From the NCBI GenBank assembly GCA_949592205.1, contig CATIUR010000003.1:153206759-153270758 (forward strand): DNA of 64,000 bases. The letters run 5' to 3'. This document shows, one piece after another, positions 47,625 to 60,560 of this stretch. A model generated the notes under the pieces. It was not told where the DNA came from. It was given only the letters and a program-made list of their open reading frames with translations, and did no database searches. Within the stretch, counting starts at the first letter, position 1; each line of letters begins with the position of its first letter. This stretch comes from Helichrysum umbraculigerum. Lineage: Eukaryota > Streptophyta > Magnoliopsida > Asterales > Asteraceae. The position numbers and the translations under genes were made by a program.

Positions 47625-48857
47625 TGTCAGTACTTTTTGTAAATTTTCAAAAGTGCATAAGTGTTTAGTAGTGATTTTTGCCACGGAAAAATTGACAAAT
47701 TGTCTTTAAACTCCGATTGGGCTAAAATTTACATGGTCACTCAAAAACGGCCCACTGATCAAAGCTATATATTATAGCCTAGTCAGTTTTTGGACATTCG
47801 GGGTCGTTTAGGGGTCGAAAATGGCATTTTACAGTTTTTGAACCTTATTTCGAGACTTTTTGAGTTTGTTCCGAATTTAACTGTTGTTTGGTGTGATCTT
47901 AGGGATCACCTGATACATGTAATTATGTTATGATTGTGTAACGATGTTAATTACATAAGTATTATCAGTTGAGACAAGTTACTAACTTATTGTTTAAATG
48001 ATTGTATTCTCAGATGTGGAGAAGGCTCAGTAATATTAGACTTCTGAGCTTGCAGCTGAGGTGTCGGTGAGTGGATCTGTAACCTCAGTGTGATTTAGTT
48101 GTAATGATTTGATTTACAACAAGTAATTATCGTATTACTTTGATAGAATGTAATTGTTGAGATATCTTGCCATGATAGTTTGACTAGTTGTTTACTTGGC
48201 TGATGGTGCTAATATGTAAGATTCTGAGGTCAACTTGACTTGACAGTTGGACTTGGTTGTTATTGTAGACGACATGAGATCTTGAAACTTGAAATGTTGG
48301 TTTAGAGATCTAGGTCGTGTGTGATTAACAACTGGTTATCGGTAATTCTGTATAGGCCAATACAGATGATTGATAAGTGTTCCTGAATACCAAACCGGTA
48401 TTAGGGTATCTCGGGAGCCACCGGTCCTCATGACGATTGATAATGTTTGATTGGTGTAGCTTGACATTGATTGGATGTCGAGTGATTGATTGATTTTCTG
48501 TTTATTGTTATTTGATGTAAACAGATTTTTATGCTAGGTTATACTGTTGCTTATAGTTTCATTCACTTAGCGTTGTGCTAACCCCACCACAGTTCTTCCT
48601 GCAGGTTAAATAGATGGGACATATTGGGCAGGAGGTTGTTGGACTGGATGGAATGTTTGACAGGCTTTCACTCTGATGTTATTTTGATAACTAAAGAGAC
48701 GTTTTGAATTATATAACACCGAGTTTGTTGAAATGTCATGTATTTAGTTTGAAAAAGTTTATTGACATTTTGAGTACATTGACAGTATGTTTTAAATATA
48801 CGCTTCCGAGTCGCCATTATTATATTAATTGTTTATAATGAAACTAGGGGTGTTTTA

Positions 48858-51800
48858 AGTTGGTATCAGAGCAATAGTTTGGGTGAATTGGACTTGATAG
48901 AATGTTCAATCCTAAACTTTGATTGAGTTGAGTCAAACATTCCAATGGGTGCGGGTTTAGTTGATTAGTTGATGTGTGAAAAGTGATTAGTTGAATATGT
49001 ACTAACCCTTAACAAGTTGTGAAGTTGTTGTTTGATTGCAGAGACGGAGGGACATGAGTATCTGATTGGTATATTTCATGTTTCCTCAACACTCTTGGGT
49101 TTAAGATTTGTCAGGTAATCTTCGATAAGCCTGTGTTAATTTAAATTAACTTGAATTGTTTACTCTGTTATGTTGAGTAAGCTTTGTTGTGAAGTTAATT
49201 GAGTCAGACTGATATGATTCCCCAGTTTTGAGTCAACTAATGATTGCTATATGTTGACATGAGGAGAGAAATGTTAAATGAGATGTTTATTGTTGTTCAT
49301 TGTTGTGAGTATTTCTGATTGAATTGAAAATGCAGAAATGTGGTTAAGTAAGCAGAAAAGAGTTGATTAAGGTTCAACTGGATTGATGTTAGAACCTAAG
49401 AGTGTCTTTATTAGTGAGACAAAATAATTGATAGTATTATGTTAATGGATTGATCACAAGGTGTGATCTAAATCCTTGTTAAGGAAGGTTGTGTCATTTG
49501 AATTGATAATGACTACTATTTGAGAAAATATGTGTTTATGTGACTATATGATATGTGTTGACTATAGTTAAACACTTGATCTAAACCATGACTGATAGGT
49601 TTATAAGAAATAGGGCTTATGATAAAGCTAAATTGATTTGGGAAGTGATAGATCTTTCTGGTCAATTGAGCATTAAGAAATGAAATGTTTTATAGTAACA
49701 TGATTGAGTAGGCTTGTTGTGACAGTGATGCTTGATAGTATAGCATATGTCAAAGTGATGATAATTAATTAAGATGTGTCGTGAATTTTGAGGAAAATAG
49801 GGACATTGATTAATGTTAAGTATTGAAACTATGATGATGGGTTATCATATGTTTGAGGTTTCAGATAAGTGATATACTGAGTGATTCAGTTGTTGAAAAT
49901 TAGAACATTGTGTGTATGTGAGATGACTTGCATAGGTAAGGTTGAATATGTAAAGTAGTAAGCTGATTTTGAATATGTATCAGCTGTTAGAAATTATTAA
50001 ATAAATGTTGATTGATTTGAAATCATGAAGTATTTAATATATATGAGATGAAAATAGATCACATTGATAATTATAAAGTAGAGTAGCCTGAGAATGGATT
50101 GTGAAGAACATAATCTTACAACGCCTGATCACCGTTGTTATATTATGTTGTGTCACATGAACTTGTTGAGGCTACTTGGTATAAAAGAAATGTAATGTGA
50201 TTTTGGAAACTGAGCATGAAAGTATGCTAAGTGGTTTAATAGTTGTTTTGATAAGAAAACAATTGGTTGATAGAACTGTAACATTTAGAATGTAAATGTG
50301 AGAGTGTAAATAATGTTTGTCATTGATAGAGGCTTTGATGATAAACCTAAGTGACTAATTTGATTGTGTTGAATATGTAATTGTGATTGATTGTGATAGA
50401 TTACATGTAGGCGAATTTGATAGTGTTTAAATGAGTCACTATTTTGTATTTGGCTTGTATGAAGCCAAAGTTGAAATAGGTTGATATTGTCTTGCTTGAG
50501 GAACTACTAGTAATTATTGAATGTAATAATTTGAAGTTTATGTTTGAAAGTAAACATACAATATGAAATGGCTTGTATGGAGCCAAGATTGATGTAGGTT
50601 GACCTTGTCCTTGTAAAAGATTGATAAGATTATTGAAAGTAATAATTTAAAATATATGTTTGAAGGTGAACATATAAGATGAAATGGTTTGTTGTGAGTT
50701 AATATTGATGGTATGTTAACTTTGAAAGTCAAACCATGAATAGAGAACTGTGTATAAAATTAATTGCTTGTGATTGGTTTGAGGATAGGTCAAACTTGAG
50801 AAAAAAAGAAGTTAGAGGATTTTATTGATTGGTTGATTTAAATCAAAGTTGACATTTAGTCAACTGTGTGTGTTGAAATAGTCTAACATAGATTGAAATG
50901 TTATGATTGTATGGAATATGATTGAATTCCTAGATTTGCTTAAATTATGTTGAAGGGGGTCATTTAAGATCCAGAGGAGATAGATGAATTGTTTAAGTTT
51001 GTGAAACTTGATTCATTACTTAAGGCTAGTATTAAGTAATTGTAATAGTGTTAAGTATAATTGAGTATTCAGTTAAGTAATATTTGATATTTGAACTGAA
51101 TATGTGTTAAAGAATTATACGAATATAAAGCCATTATTTGATATGACAGTTATAATTTGCTAAGATATGTTAGAATAATTAAATCACATTGATTAGAATT
51201 GTGATAAGAAAATCTTACTAGTGTGTGAAGCTTGTGATGATAGCTTTGATTGGGTAAGAAGGTGAGATAAGAAATAATTGAAAGTTATTATTAATAGTTG
51301 TCTAGGTTGATTTGTACCTTATGGTGAATTACTTAAGTATTGAAAGAATTGGATGGTGTTAAAGATTTAGTTGATCTTTGTTTGATAAATTGAGGAAATA
51401 TGAATTGAATGATTGTTCATATTTTAAGAAATTGTATGTGTTAGAGAGTAAGAGAAACCTTGAAATTGTGTAGGTATGTATGTGTGGTATACATGATAAT
51501 AAATGGCATGATAAGTTTTAATAGAGTGAATTAAAATATGCCATAAGATATGTGGAGGTTAGTTAATTGGGATTAACTTGATGTAGATTTTGTTGGAAAT
51601 ATGTTGGAAAGTAGCACATTTTGATAATGTGATATTGTGATGCTTGACCTGTAGTATCATAATATGTGGATTAAGATTGACTTAGTTGCTAGATTGACGG
51701 GATCTAGTGTTGAATGATTGGGTGGTTAAAGTTGTATAATTTTCTAATGGCTTGTGATTAGTAGTTTATGATTGTAAGGTTGAGTTGAAATAACTGGTTG

Positions 51801-52786
51801 CTAAGAAGAGATTTTGATGTCTTACCAGTTTAATAGTATATAAATTCTAACTTGATGGTTAGTTAGAGTTTGAAGACAAATAATAAAGTACTGATAGGTG
51901 TACCGGAATGTATAATCACTAGTGTTGTGATTATTGTTTGAGCAGTAGTTGTTGTCGACTTTGATGTTGTTGACAATTGATAGGTAGTAATGAAAGGAAT
52001 TACAAGTGGAAATAAGTCAATGTAGAGGTTGGTTGATTGTAGGTAAGATTGATGGTAGTACTTTTGTTGATTGAGCAAAGTACTTGTTGATTGTAGTTTT
52101 ACCTACTGAATGTGACCTCTGCTTTGCTTATTAAGGTGATATGAATCTGAATTACTTTTAAGTAAAGAATTTCATATAATTGAAATGATATGTGAACATT
52201 ATAGGTTGTACAAAAGAGCATAGGTATGAAACTTTTGGATGAAAAGCTGACCTAGATTTGAATTTCAGATCTTTGATGGTAAAGACTTAAGATTGTGATC
52301 TGTATATTAGACTGATTGTTGGTCGTGAGCTGAATTATATTTCAATGTTGCTAGGTACCTTGGGGTTTAATAAACACTATTGTTGGGATATTGTTGCCGC
52401 TGTTTTATTGTTAACAGTGATGAACAGTGAGAATAGGTTAAAGATTTTAGCATGTTGCTAATTTCGGGTTGCATAAACCTATTAAGTAATGTTAAGTTTT
52501 AATTGTTGATTAAGTGATTGTAGGTTTCACTTGTTAAAGTAAAGTGTTTGTCTATAAGATATATCTGATTGATGATATTGATTAGATGCACTGTATGTGT
52601 GCATAGGAAAAGATAGAAGCATGTACATTTGGATATGTGCATGTGGAAAGAATTCAAACAGTCTAAGTATAGTTGTAAGTTGCTATTGAGGACAAATGTA
52701 TGTTAATATATATCTGATTATATCACATTAGTTAGATTAATTGAGGTTAGATTTCGGGGACGAAATCTCTTTAAGGGGAGGAGAGT
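48858..52786 (+). other. Internal region of the LARD-like element
   Basis: About 3.9 kb between primer site and polypurine tract. On the sense strand C is conspicuously rare while G and T are abundant; for example 49261-49320 has only two or three C in 60. Motifs such as TTGATTG and GTTGA recur. I see no gene or structured RNA gene. Confidence 0.7.
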
Positions 52787-54865
52787 TGTAACATCCTCTA
52801 AATGGACCTAGTTGTGTTATATTATTTCTTGATTTAAATTAGTATTTAAATGTGTTTGGAAATAATATTGTTTGAAATAGTTGAAATAATTGGAATAGGA
52901 GTCGAATATTCCAATGTGATAAGTGAATTATTAATTGTTGTAAATTAATATAGTTGACGGTGCAATAAAATGTTTGGACTCGCAAATGGTTTTTCGGGTT
53001 CCAGACAATAGATTGAGATGGGGTATTAAATTATACCCGTATAATTGAAGGCGGTTTGTTAGGCCGACTTATATATATAACTTTCCTCTTTAGGAAAGTT
53101 CATTAGAAACTTCAAAACTCACATAAACCTTATGAAATCCAAATCAGAAACTTGAAACCTACGAATTGGGGCTATGATTGATTCTAGTTTCACCATTATT
53201 ATCTTTCAATTCAGTGTTCTTCAATTGAGAGGTAAGTTTGAATTGAATCAAATAGTTTATAAGTTTTGAATTGATTGATTTGGATTGAAAAACATGAATT
53301 TGAATGTTAGAACTTCATTATAACTGTTGCATATTGATTATGTGAAGTTATTAGGTATTTAAAACAGTTAGAAATCGAGTTTGGGTGATTTGGGTATTAA
53401 ACCCGTAGGTTAGGGTTTGATCAGGGATGAAGATGAGCTGAAAAAGGCTCAAACGCGATCCCAGAACCCTAGCCAGGATCACGTTCAATAGTTATAAAAG
53501 GAATCGGACGAGTTTTGTTCTTGGGAATGCGATCCCAAGAATTTGTCCGGATCGCGTTGCTTAGTTATAATTTGTCACATAATGATTTTACAAAGAGGAA
53601 CGCGATCCCACCATTGTTTTCTGGATCGCGTTTGTCAGTACTTTTTGTAAATTTTCAAAAGTGCATAAGTGTTTAGTAGTGATTTTTGCCACGGAAAAAT
53701 TGACAAACTGTCTTTAAACTCCGATTGGGCTGAAATTTACATGGTCACTCGAAAACGGCCCACTGATCAAAGCTATATACTATAGCCTAGTCAGTTTTTG
53801 GACATTCGGGGTCGTTTAGGGGTCGAAAATGGCATTTTACAGTTTTTGAACCTTATTTCGGGACTTTTTGAGTTTGTTCCGAATTTAACTGTTGTTTGGT
53901 GTGATCTTAGGGATCACCTGATACATGTAATTATGTTATGATTGTGTAACGATGTTAATTACATAAGTATTATCAGTTGAGACAAGTTACTAACTTATTG
54001 TTTAAATGATTGTATTCTCAGATGTGGAGAAGGCTCAGTAATATTAGACTTCTGAGCTTGCAGCTGAGGTGTCGGTGAGTGGATCTGTAACCTCAGTGTG
54101 ATTTAGTTGTAATGATTTGATTTACAACAAGTAATTATCGTATTACTTTGATAGAATGTAATTGTTGAGATATCTTGCCATGATAGTTTGACTAGTTGTT
54201 TACTTGGCTGATGGTGCTAGTATGTAAGATTCTGAGGTCAACTTGACTTGACAGTTGGACTTGGTTGTTATTGTAGACGACAGGAGATCTTGAAACTTGA
54301 AATGTTGGTTTAGAGATCTAGGTCGTGTGTGATTAACAACTTGTTATCGGTAATTCTATATAGGCCAATACAGATGATTGATAAGTGTTCCTGAATACCA
54401 AACCGGTATTAGGGTATCTCGGGAGCCACCGGTCCTCATGACGATTGATAATGTTTGATTGGTGTAGCTTGACATTGATTGGATGTCGAGTGATTGATTG
54501 ATTTTCTGTTTATTGTTATTTGATGTAAACAGATTTTTATGCTAGGTTATACTGTTGCTTATAGTTTCATTCACTTAGCGTTGTGCTAACCCCACCACAG
54601 TTCTTCCTGCAGGTTAAATAGATGGGACATATTGGGCAGGAGGTTGTTGGACTGGATGGAATGTTTGACAGGCTTTCACTCTGATGTTATTTTGATAACT
54701 GAATAGGCGTTTTGAATTATATAACACCGAGTTTGTTGAAATGTCATGTATTTAGTTTGAAAAAGTTTATTGACATTTTGAGTACATTAACAGTATGTTT
54801 TAAATATACGCTTCCGAGTCGCCATTATTATATTAATTGTTTATAATGAAACTAGGGGTGTTTTA
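52787..54865 (+). repeat. Right (3') LTR of the LARD-like element
   Basis: 2079 bp, same length as the left LTR, starting TGTAACATCC directly after the polypurine tract and ending GGGTGTTTTA before GACTG. Confidence 0.95.
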
Positions 54866-54870
54866 GACTG

Positions 54871-54976
54871 TTTCTTCATTCCTTTGAGCGTCTCGAGCAG
54901 CCATGGCTTCGGCTACAGCTCGGGTAACCGCAACATTGAGTTCAGCTTGACTGAAACCTTTCCTCTTTGGCGGCAT
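54871..54976 (-). pseudogene. Start of the Tekay-like gag gene, split off by the nested element
   Basis: The minus strand opens with ATG at 54976-54974 and encodes a short basic start (MPPKRKGFS) followed by a predicted helix rich in Ala (VAVTRAVAEAMAARDA). It runs open into the GACTG duplication. Counting codons, the 111 bases from 54976 to 54866 (one TSD copy included) are in register with the main frame resuming at 46773. The insertion therefore interrupted an intact gag frame. Confidence 0.85.
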
Positions 54977-55766
54977 TATTCTGATAAAAGCAAAGAGAGT
55001 GGATGAGTTGTTTGCACCAAAACATGATACATTGCATATGCATATATATATTTATGGGGTAATATATAATGACACAAGTGATAATCACATTTGACAAACA
55101 ACAGAGTTGCATACTAGATGCAAGTTTGCGAGTAGGTGGGGTAAGCAACTACTTATGGGAACCTATAGTCCTTCTAACAACAGGTTCCACTTGTGATTCC
55201 AAAGAATTAGAATGATGGAGGAAGTACGAATGATATATTCCTCGCGAACATGTGATTGTACAGCGGAATGTGTTGTGAGATGTTATGTGCGTATAAAAAG
55301 GATAGACGATAGTAATTCATACTCATCGTCTTTGGTAGTGAAGATGTTAACGAGTGTATTATCGTGTGTGATCTATATATATTCGATATATATAATAGCT
55401 TAGAAGATAATACGCGAGTGGGGCTTAATCATATATCATCAATATATAATAGCCTATAAGGTAGCACGTAAATGAGGCCTATGTATGTATATACGCCTAT
55501 ATCACATAATAGCCTAATAATTGTCTAGTACAAACCAAGTATAAGTCTCGGTTTCTCTCGTGGTCAGAGTCAACTATCGCATTCCTGTTCAACATAACCC
55601 CTTTCAGATTTCACATCGTACTCATTTAATTGTACATAGTTAGCTAAGCTATGTTAAATTAAACTCATATGGTGTAATCACTGAACCAGTTATATCTAAT
55701 AAGGAATACTGCCTAACGGTCATAGTCTAGGCCCACTAAATGCAACCTAGTTCACTATAACCTTAG
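54977..55766 (-). other. 5' leader of the Tekay-like element
   Basis: About 790 bp between the primer site and the gag start, transcribed leftwards. It has TATATA-rich stretches and no open frame of interest. Confidence 0.6.
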
Positions 55767-55779
55767 GCTCTGATACCAA
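55767..55779 (-). other. Primer binding site, initiator methionine tRNA
   Basis: TTGGTATCAGAGC on the minus strand, 2 bp inside the 5' LTR. It is the standard complement of the plant initiator-Met tRNA 3' end. Confidence 0.9.
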
Positions 55780-55781
55780 TC

Positions 55782-58700
55782 TGTCACACCCCCAAATTAT
55801 GATGCGGAAGCAGGTCGATTTGGGGCGCGACTAATCAATAATCACAAGCACATAAGATACATAATGAACAACCACTACATGCGTCGTTTGATAAAATACA
55901 TAGATGTAATAGAAATTACATAATTGTTTTCAAAATGTGAGTTCGCATAATTTACTTGAGAGATTCTAATACATATCTAATTTATACAAAATATAGAAAT
56001 GGCAGTTAAATCTCTTGATGATATTATTTGCATGCGACTCGAGCTACAGTATCCTGATGGGCAGTCCAACCTACTGCTGAGTACCTGTGATACATGCTAA
56101 AATGGGTCAGCGAAACGCTGGTGAGCTCATAGGTTTGTATGTCAACACATATTTGTATGAACCGCAAGATTTAATGATAATTGAATTTAAAATGCAATTA
56201 AGCAAAATAAAAGTCATACAGCCATGAGCACATAGTCTGAGCTTAACACGAGATGTCAGGTCCACATTTAAGGTATCCTGATCGAGGGTGCCTCTATGCG
56301 TATGCCTAATCAACATACGTATGAACAAATGATAATGCGTCCGTTTTGACCAGTCAGTGCTTGCTGACCCGGACGGGGATGGTCAGTCCCATATGGATCC
56401 ATACACTAACATTCACGCTACAAAGTATTACCAAACTATGCTGATGAGGACTTAAAATGATTAGTGAAAATAACTCATGTAGTATTTGATTTGATGATAC
56501 TTGCGTTCATATTGTAAAACAAAACAGAGCAATGTAATCACACCCCTAGGTAAAAACATTTAAAAAGGGGGCCATGAGACTCACCTGAGCCTAATGAGAT
56601 GCTAATAAGCACAAATGATGGTTCACAAGATAATGAGGTCGTTCAATCGACTGAAACCTGCAAGGCATCTTAGACGCGCAAGGTTTCGATAAATGATTAG
56701 ATTATTGAAACCTGCCAGGCGTATTAAACGCGCAAGGTTTAATTGTTTAGATGACTTTACAGACCATCTATGCTAGTTATTCCCTTAACTAGTTATGCCC
56801 AAATACTTTGGTTGTTGATTATGTTTGAGTTTTAAAAATGTATACGGCACATTGGTGATTGATTGGAATTAAGTTTCGATAATATAATATATTTGTTTCA
56901 TATAAATGAATTTTGTTTAAAAATGTATCATATTGAATATAAATAATTTGAGTTCATATAATTATGATACGTTATGAAAATTATTTATAGTTATTGAATT
57001 TCTAAACGTCCCTTGATTGGTTACTTATCATAAATCGCGACACGTAAAAGTTTGATTATGTCCAAAGTATTCGTTGTGTAATCTTGTTTGAGTTTTGTAA
57101 ATAAGTAAGTTCCGTTGGTGAAAATTTGATATCACATTCCACAATTGTAATTCGGTTTGGTTTCGTAAAAATTATTCGTTGTGTATATATGTCCGAATGG
57201 AAGTTTAGTCCGAAAGTCGAGGGTTCGAGTTCGGGAAAGTGGTCAAACGACCACCGTTTGACCCGAAACTTTTACACACTTCATAATATGTTAAAATAAG
57301 TTTATAAAACTTGTCGTTATGTTTCTTGAATGTCTCGAAGTGTCGTTTCCTAGAAAGTACCAAAAACAGTCCTCGTGGTTAGTTTTTCCAGATTTTGTAC
57401 TCGATAAATCTCTCGGTTTGGACCACTTCTAGTCCGATTCATAGCTAACCAAAAATCACACATGTTCTCATAGTTGTATAGATCATTTCTGCATTTTATC
57501 ACGATTTAACAAGGTCCTTTACTATTTTAAACAAAAATGGAAACGGAAAGTGGTCGGTTTGCTCAAAACAGACCTCGGCTCAAAGATTAGCCTCTACACT
57601 AAAAACCGTGTATTTTTGGAAGAAGTCTCAGAGAGAATGTTTTGTAGACGACATCCATACGGACATTTCGGTATAAGATTTGCATGTTGATTCATCCTAC
57701 AACTCAAGTTATGGCCGTTTTAGTGTGACGAGATTTCTGGTCAGGTTTCTGTTTTTATATAACTACCTCAAAAACGTGTTTGAGCTTAAGATTTGGGCAT
57801 TATAATGTCAAATGAACAAACTAACATATAAATAAACATGTTCCAGTAAATATAGAGAGATAAAAGGATGTTCCTTACAAAGAAAACGTGATCTAGAGAG
57901 GTGGTGAAGGCGGTTTGCTCGGTTTTGTGTTCCTCCTTCCTTTTCCTCGTTTTTCTTCAATGGAGATGATGGTGGATGATGGTGGTTTGATGGTGGAGAT
58001 GTGGTGGTTGTAGAGAGAGGGTGAGAGAGCAGATTTTAGAGAGAGAGATTAGAGAGAGAGAGAGAGGAGATTGATTGAATGAGGGTTGTGTTTGGTTAAG
58101 ACTTTCAACAACAAGATCCACAAATTGTGGATCTTGTTCTTGGAACTGAAAATCAGTGGGGTGTGGGTCCCACAAGGTGGTGATGTCTCCAAATTTTGTT
58201 CCCCGAGTTTGTGCTCCGTGCGGTGTTCGTTTCCCCGGTCGTTTAAACGTTAATTCGTACGTTAAACGTTATACGTACGTGTTCACAATGGCATTCGAAT
58301 TTCGATATTTTTAAATTGTAGTATTGTTTATAATACTTGGAAAGCATTTATAAAAATGATTGGTTATAGTGTCGGTATTGGTTTGCGGGTTCGAGTTTCG
58401 GTTGTATAGTCGCGTAACGTTTAAATTATACATTTTTGTTAACGATTTGAATCACGATGTTTTAAATAAACGATTTCCATCCAAAATAATATATTTTAAA
58501 TTTATAAAATATATTTTGACGTTTATTCGATTGTCGGGCGCGTTTCACGCATTTTCGGTCGTTTTTGAGCATTTTATACGATACGAAATACTTATATGAT
58601 ATTATCGACATAATATTTAGAAGTAAGTGTGTTTATTAAATAACTTCATATTATTTAATAATTTGAGTTCACCAACGTCCATATAGATGAATCGGAATTT

Positions 58701-58860
58701 GGCCGATATAATAAAATGCACGATTAAATAGTATCGCGTAAATGCGTATATTTATAAAATACACGTAATGATACATACAATTAGCCTAACATGAAACTAA
58801 TTACATGTATTACAAAATGATTAGGCGCAAATTTCTAGCCCTGATTGGTCGGGTGTCACA
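55782..58860 (-). repeat. 5' LTR of the Tekay-like element
   Basis: Same length (3079 bp) as the 3' LTR and almost identical. Differences seen include GA-tract length, TTTCGGCTC versus TTTGCTC, and about 18 single-base changes. Confidence 0.95.
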
Positions 58861-60219
58861 ATACCCGACCTTTTAATCACCCTCCAACTCTAATTAAAAT
58901 TCTTACTCAAATACCATAACTAAACCAGAAACCCACGACCACGTAAGCGAAGCTCAAGTTATGTAAGTTTTATTTTAGACCGATCAAGATACATTCCCAA
59001 ACTTCAGCAACCATACCACCAACGATGTGGCTTGGCGGCGGTGGCGATAGGCGTCTCCACCAACAGTCCATGAGCCACTAGATTCGAAATAGATAAAGAA
59101 GAACGATTTAAATATATATCGATAATGCGTACAAGAAACATTGCTGCCACATCCATCAACGCGCCGCTACGGACCACCCTAAAACTCACCGGAATCTGGA
59201 ATATTTTCTCAGATCTACTTCGATTTCCGGCGAGTGGCTTCTCACCTCTAAAACGGTCGTGATCCGTGGTATCTTCTGATGAGAATACAACTTTTTCCTC
59301 TCACTTTCCGTCATCATTTACCGGTCGTCGTTCAATCTTCTCCCACCGTTCTACTTCAAGTTCAATACGACGGAAGCAACTGTGATTGTGGAAAAACATC
59401 AACACCGAACCACATCTTCATCGTTGGCTCTTCCCCTTCCTCCACCACCTTCGATCAACCATCTTACATCGCCACCGTCTGATTACGTCACCAGTCGCCA
59501 AATATAAAAGCAGCTAGTGCCATCGACCCATGATTCCGTGTAATTCCGACGAAGTTGTTTTGAAAGGTTCAAACGAATTTGATAGCAGATCTGCTATTTA
59601 TAATCAAAACCCGACACAATTACACCCTCGCTTTTTCTGAAAAATCCGGCGAAATAACCGGCACCGTTGCCGACAAAGTCGTTCGTCGGCTTGGTCGGAA
59701 GTGGTGAGACTCAGGTTGGTTTGCGATGGTTGAATGATTTCAAATTTGAGTTTTTTGTTAAAAATGATTTGGATTTTGGATTATTGTTCAAAACCCCAAA
59801 ATTCATACTGTGGAGTAAGAAAGAGATGAATATTGTTATTGTGATTATTTGAAACGGACAAGGAATTGAGACTTGAAAGGATGAAAATTGTTTTAGGGGT
59901 GATAATGGGGATATAATGGAATGGAGGATCGACACAGGAAGTTTGCAGGGAAAAGAAGAAGGTAGGTTGGGTGGGGCTAGTTTCTTTTGTTTCTTTTTAA
60001 TGTAAAAAATTGTGAAAATACAATAGTAATAAAGACAGGGGTATTTTGGTTATTTCACTTGACTTAAATGAGAAAACTAACGGAATTTGTTAAGAGGGAC
60101 GGTTGGTGAGCGAAAATGACAAATATAGGGATGACCAGTGACATTTATCGAATTCAGGGACTGCCAGTGATTTTTTGGACAAACACATGGACGAAATGGG
60201 CAATTTTCTCTTACTGGTT

Positions 60220-60560
60220 AGCCAAATATTTTCATTTAAATCGATAAAGGGTGAAGATTTTCGACATGTGTCGAAAATTGACAAGATAATTAACAAGTAA
60301 GATTGAGATTCTCAACTTATCATCCCGTTTAATTATACATCAATTATAGTTCTGAAATCCATTTTTAATCAACATAAATACACTATACTGATGACATCTA
60401 GAGTTACAAAAATGCTATACATTCACATACAAATGAGCACATAATTTTTTGATCTACATAAAAAAATGCATATTACATTTAACAAACTAGTATTAATGAA
60501 TTAATCACTTTAAAAACAATCCCAAACGCCATCCAAAGACGGGAAGCCTACAAACATTAA
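60220..60560. other. Intergenic region between the nest and a MITE
   Basis: AT-rich; no gene or repeat recognised. Confidence 0.4.

Larger units (their letters stand above)
46779..54865 (+). mobile_element. Non-coding LTR retrotransposon (LARD-like), 8087 bp, nested in gag
   Basis: Two 2079-bp LTRs (46779-48857 and 52787-54865) are flanked by exact GACTG duplications. A Met-tRNA primer site TTGGTATCAGAGC at 48860-48872 and a polypurine tract TTAAGGGGAGGAGAG at 52771-52785 are intact. The 3929-bp internal region has no open frame above about 70 codons and no gag or pol similarity, so the element is non-autonomous. LTR ends are TGTAACATCC...GTGTTTTA, ending TA rather than the usual CA in both copies. 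About 24 substitutions separate the LTRs by eye. It lies in antisense to the host element. Confidence 0.95.
39348..58860 (-). mobile_element. Tekay-like Ty3/gypsy LTR retrotransposon, 19.5 kb including a nested element
   Basis: Two 3079-bp LTRs (39348-42426 and 55782-58860) bound the element, with exact target duplications ATACC (39343-39347 and 58861-58865). It is transcribed leftwards: primer site TTGGTATCAGAGC (initiator Met tRNA) at 55779-55767, gag from 54976, pol to about 42461, polypurine tract at 42445-42427. By eye the LTRs differ at about 18 bases and 2 small indels. Long LTRs, the Met primer site and a chromodomain-like tail indicate the Tekay/Del chromovirus clade. The coding region is split by another LTR element and has a nonsense codon and a frameshift. 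Confidence 0.95.
39112..60210. mobile_element. Non-autonomous MULE, interrupted by a 19.5-kb retrotransposon
   Basis: Exact 9-bp duplications TTACTGGTT at 39103-39111 and 60211-60219 flank inverted repeats of about 180 bp (GAGAAAATTGCCC at the left, mirrored at 60210). Without the LTR element and one TSD copy the MULE would be about 1.58 kb. Its interior, mostly 58866-60020, is non-coding with GC-rich patches (CGGCGGTGGCGATAGG) like those in other small MULEs here. Short open frames there (59279-59482, 59667-59852) match nothing I know. Confidence 0.9.

Noticed and set aside
55767..55779. tRNA-like sequences at primer sites (also 48860-48872)
   Set aside because: These are primer binding sites of LTR elements, not tRNA genes. 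I found no complete tRNA gene in the window.
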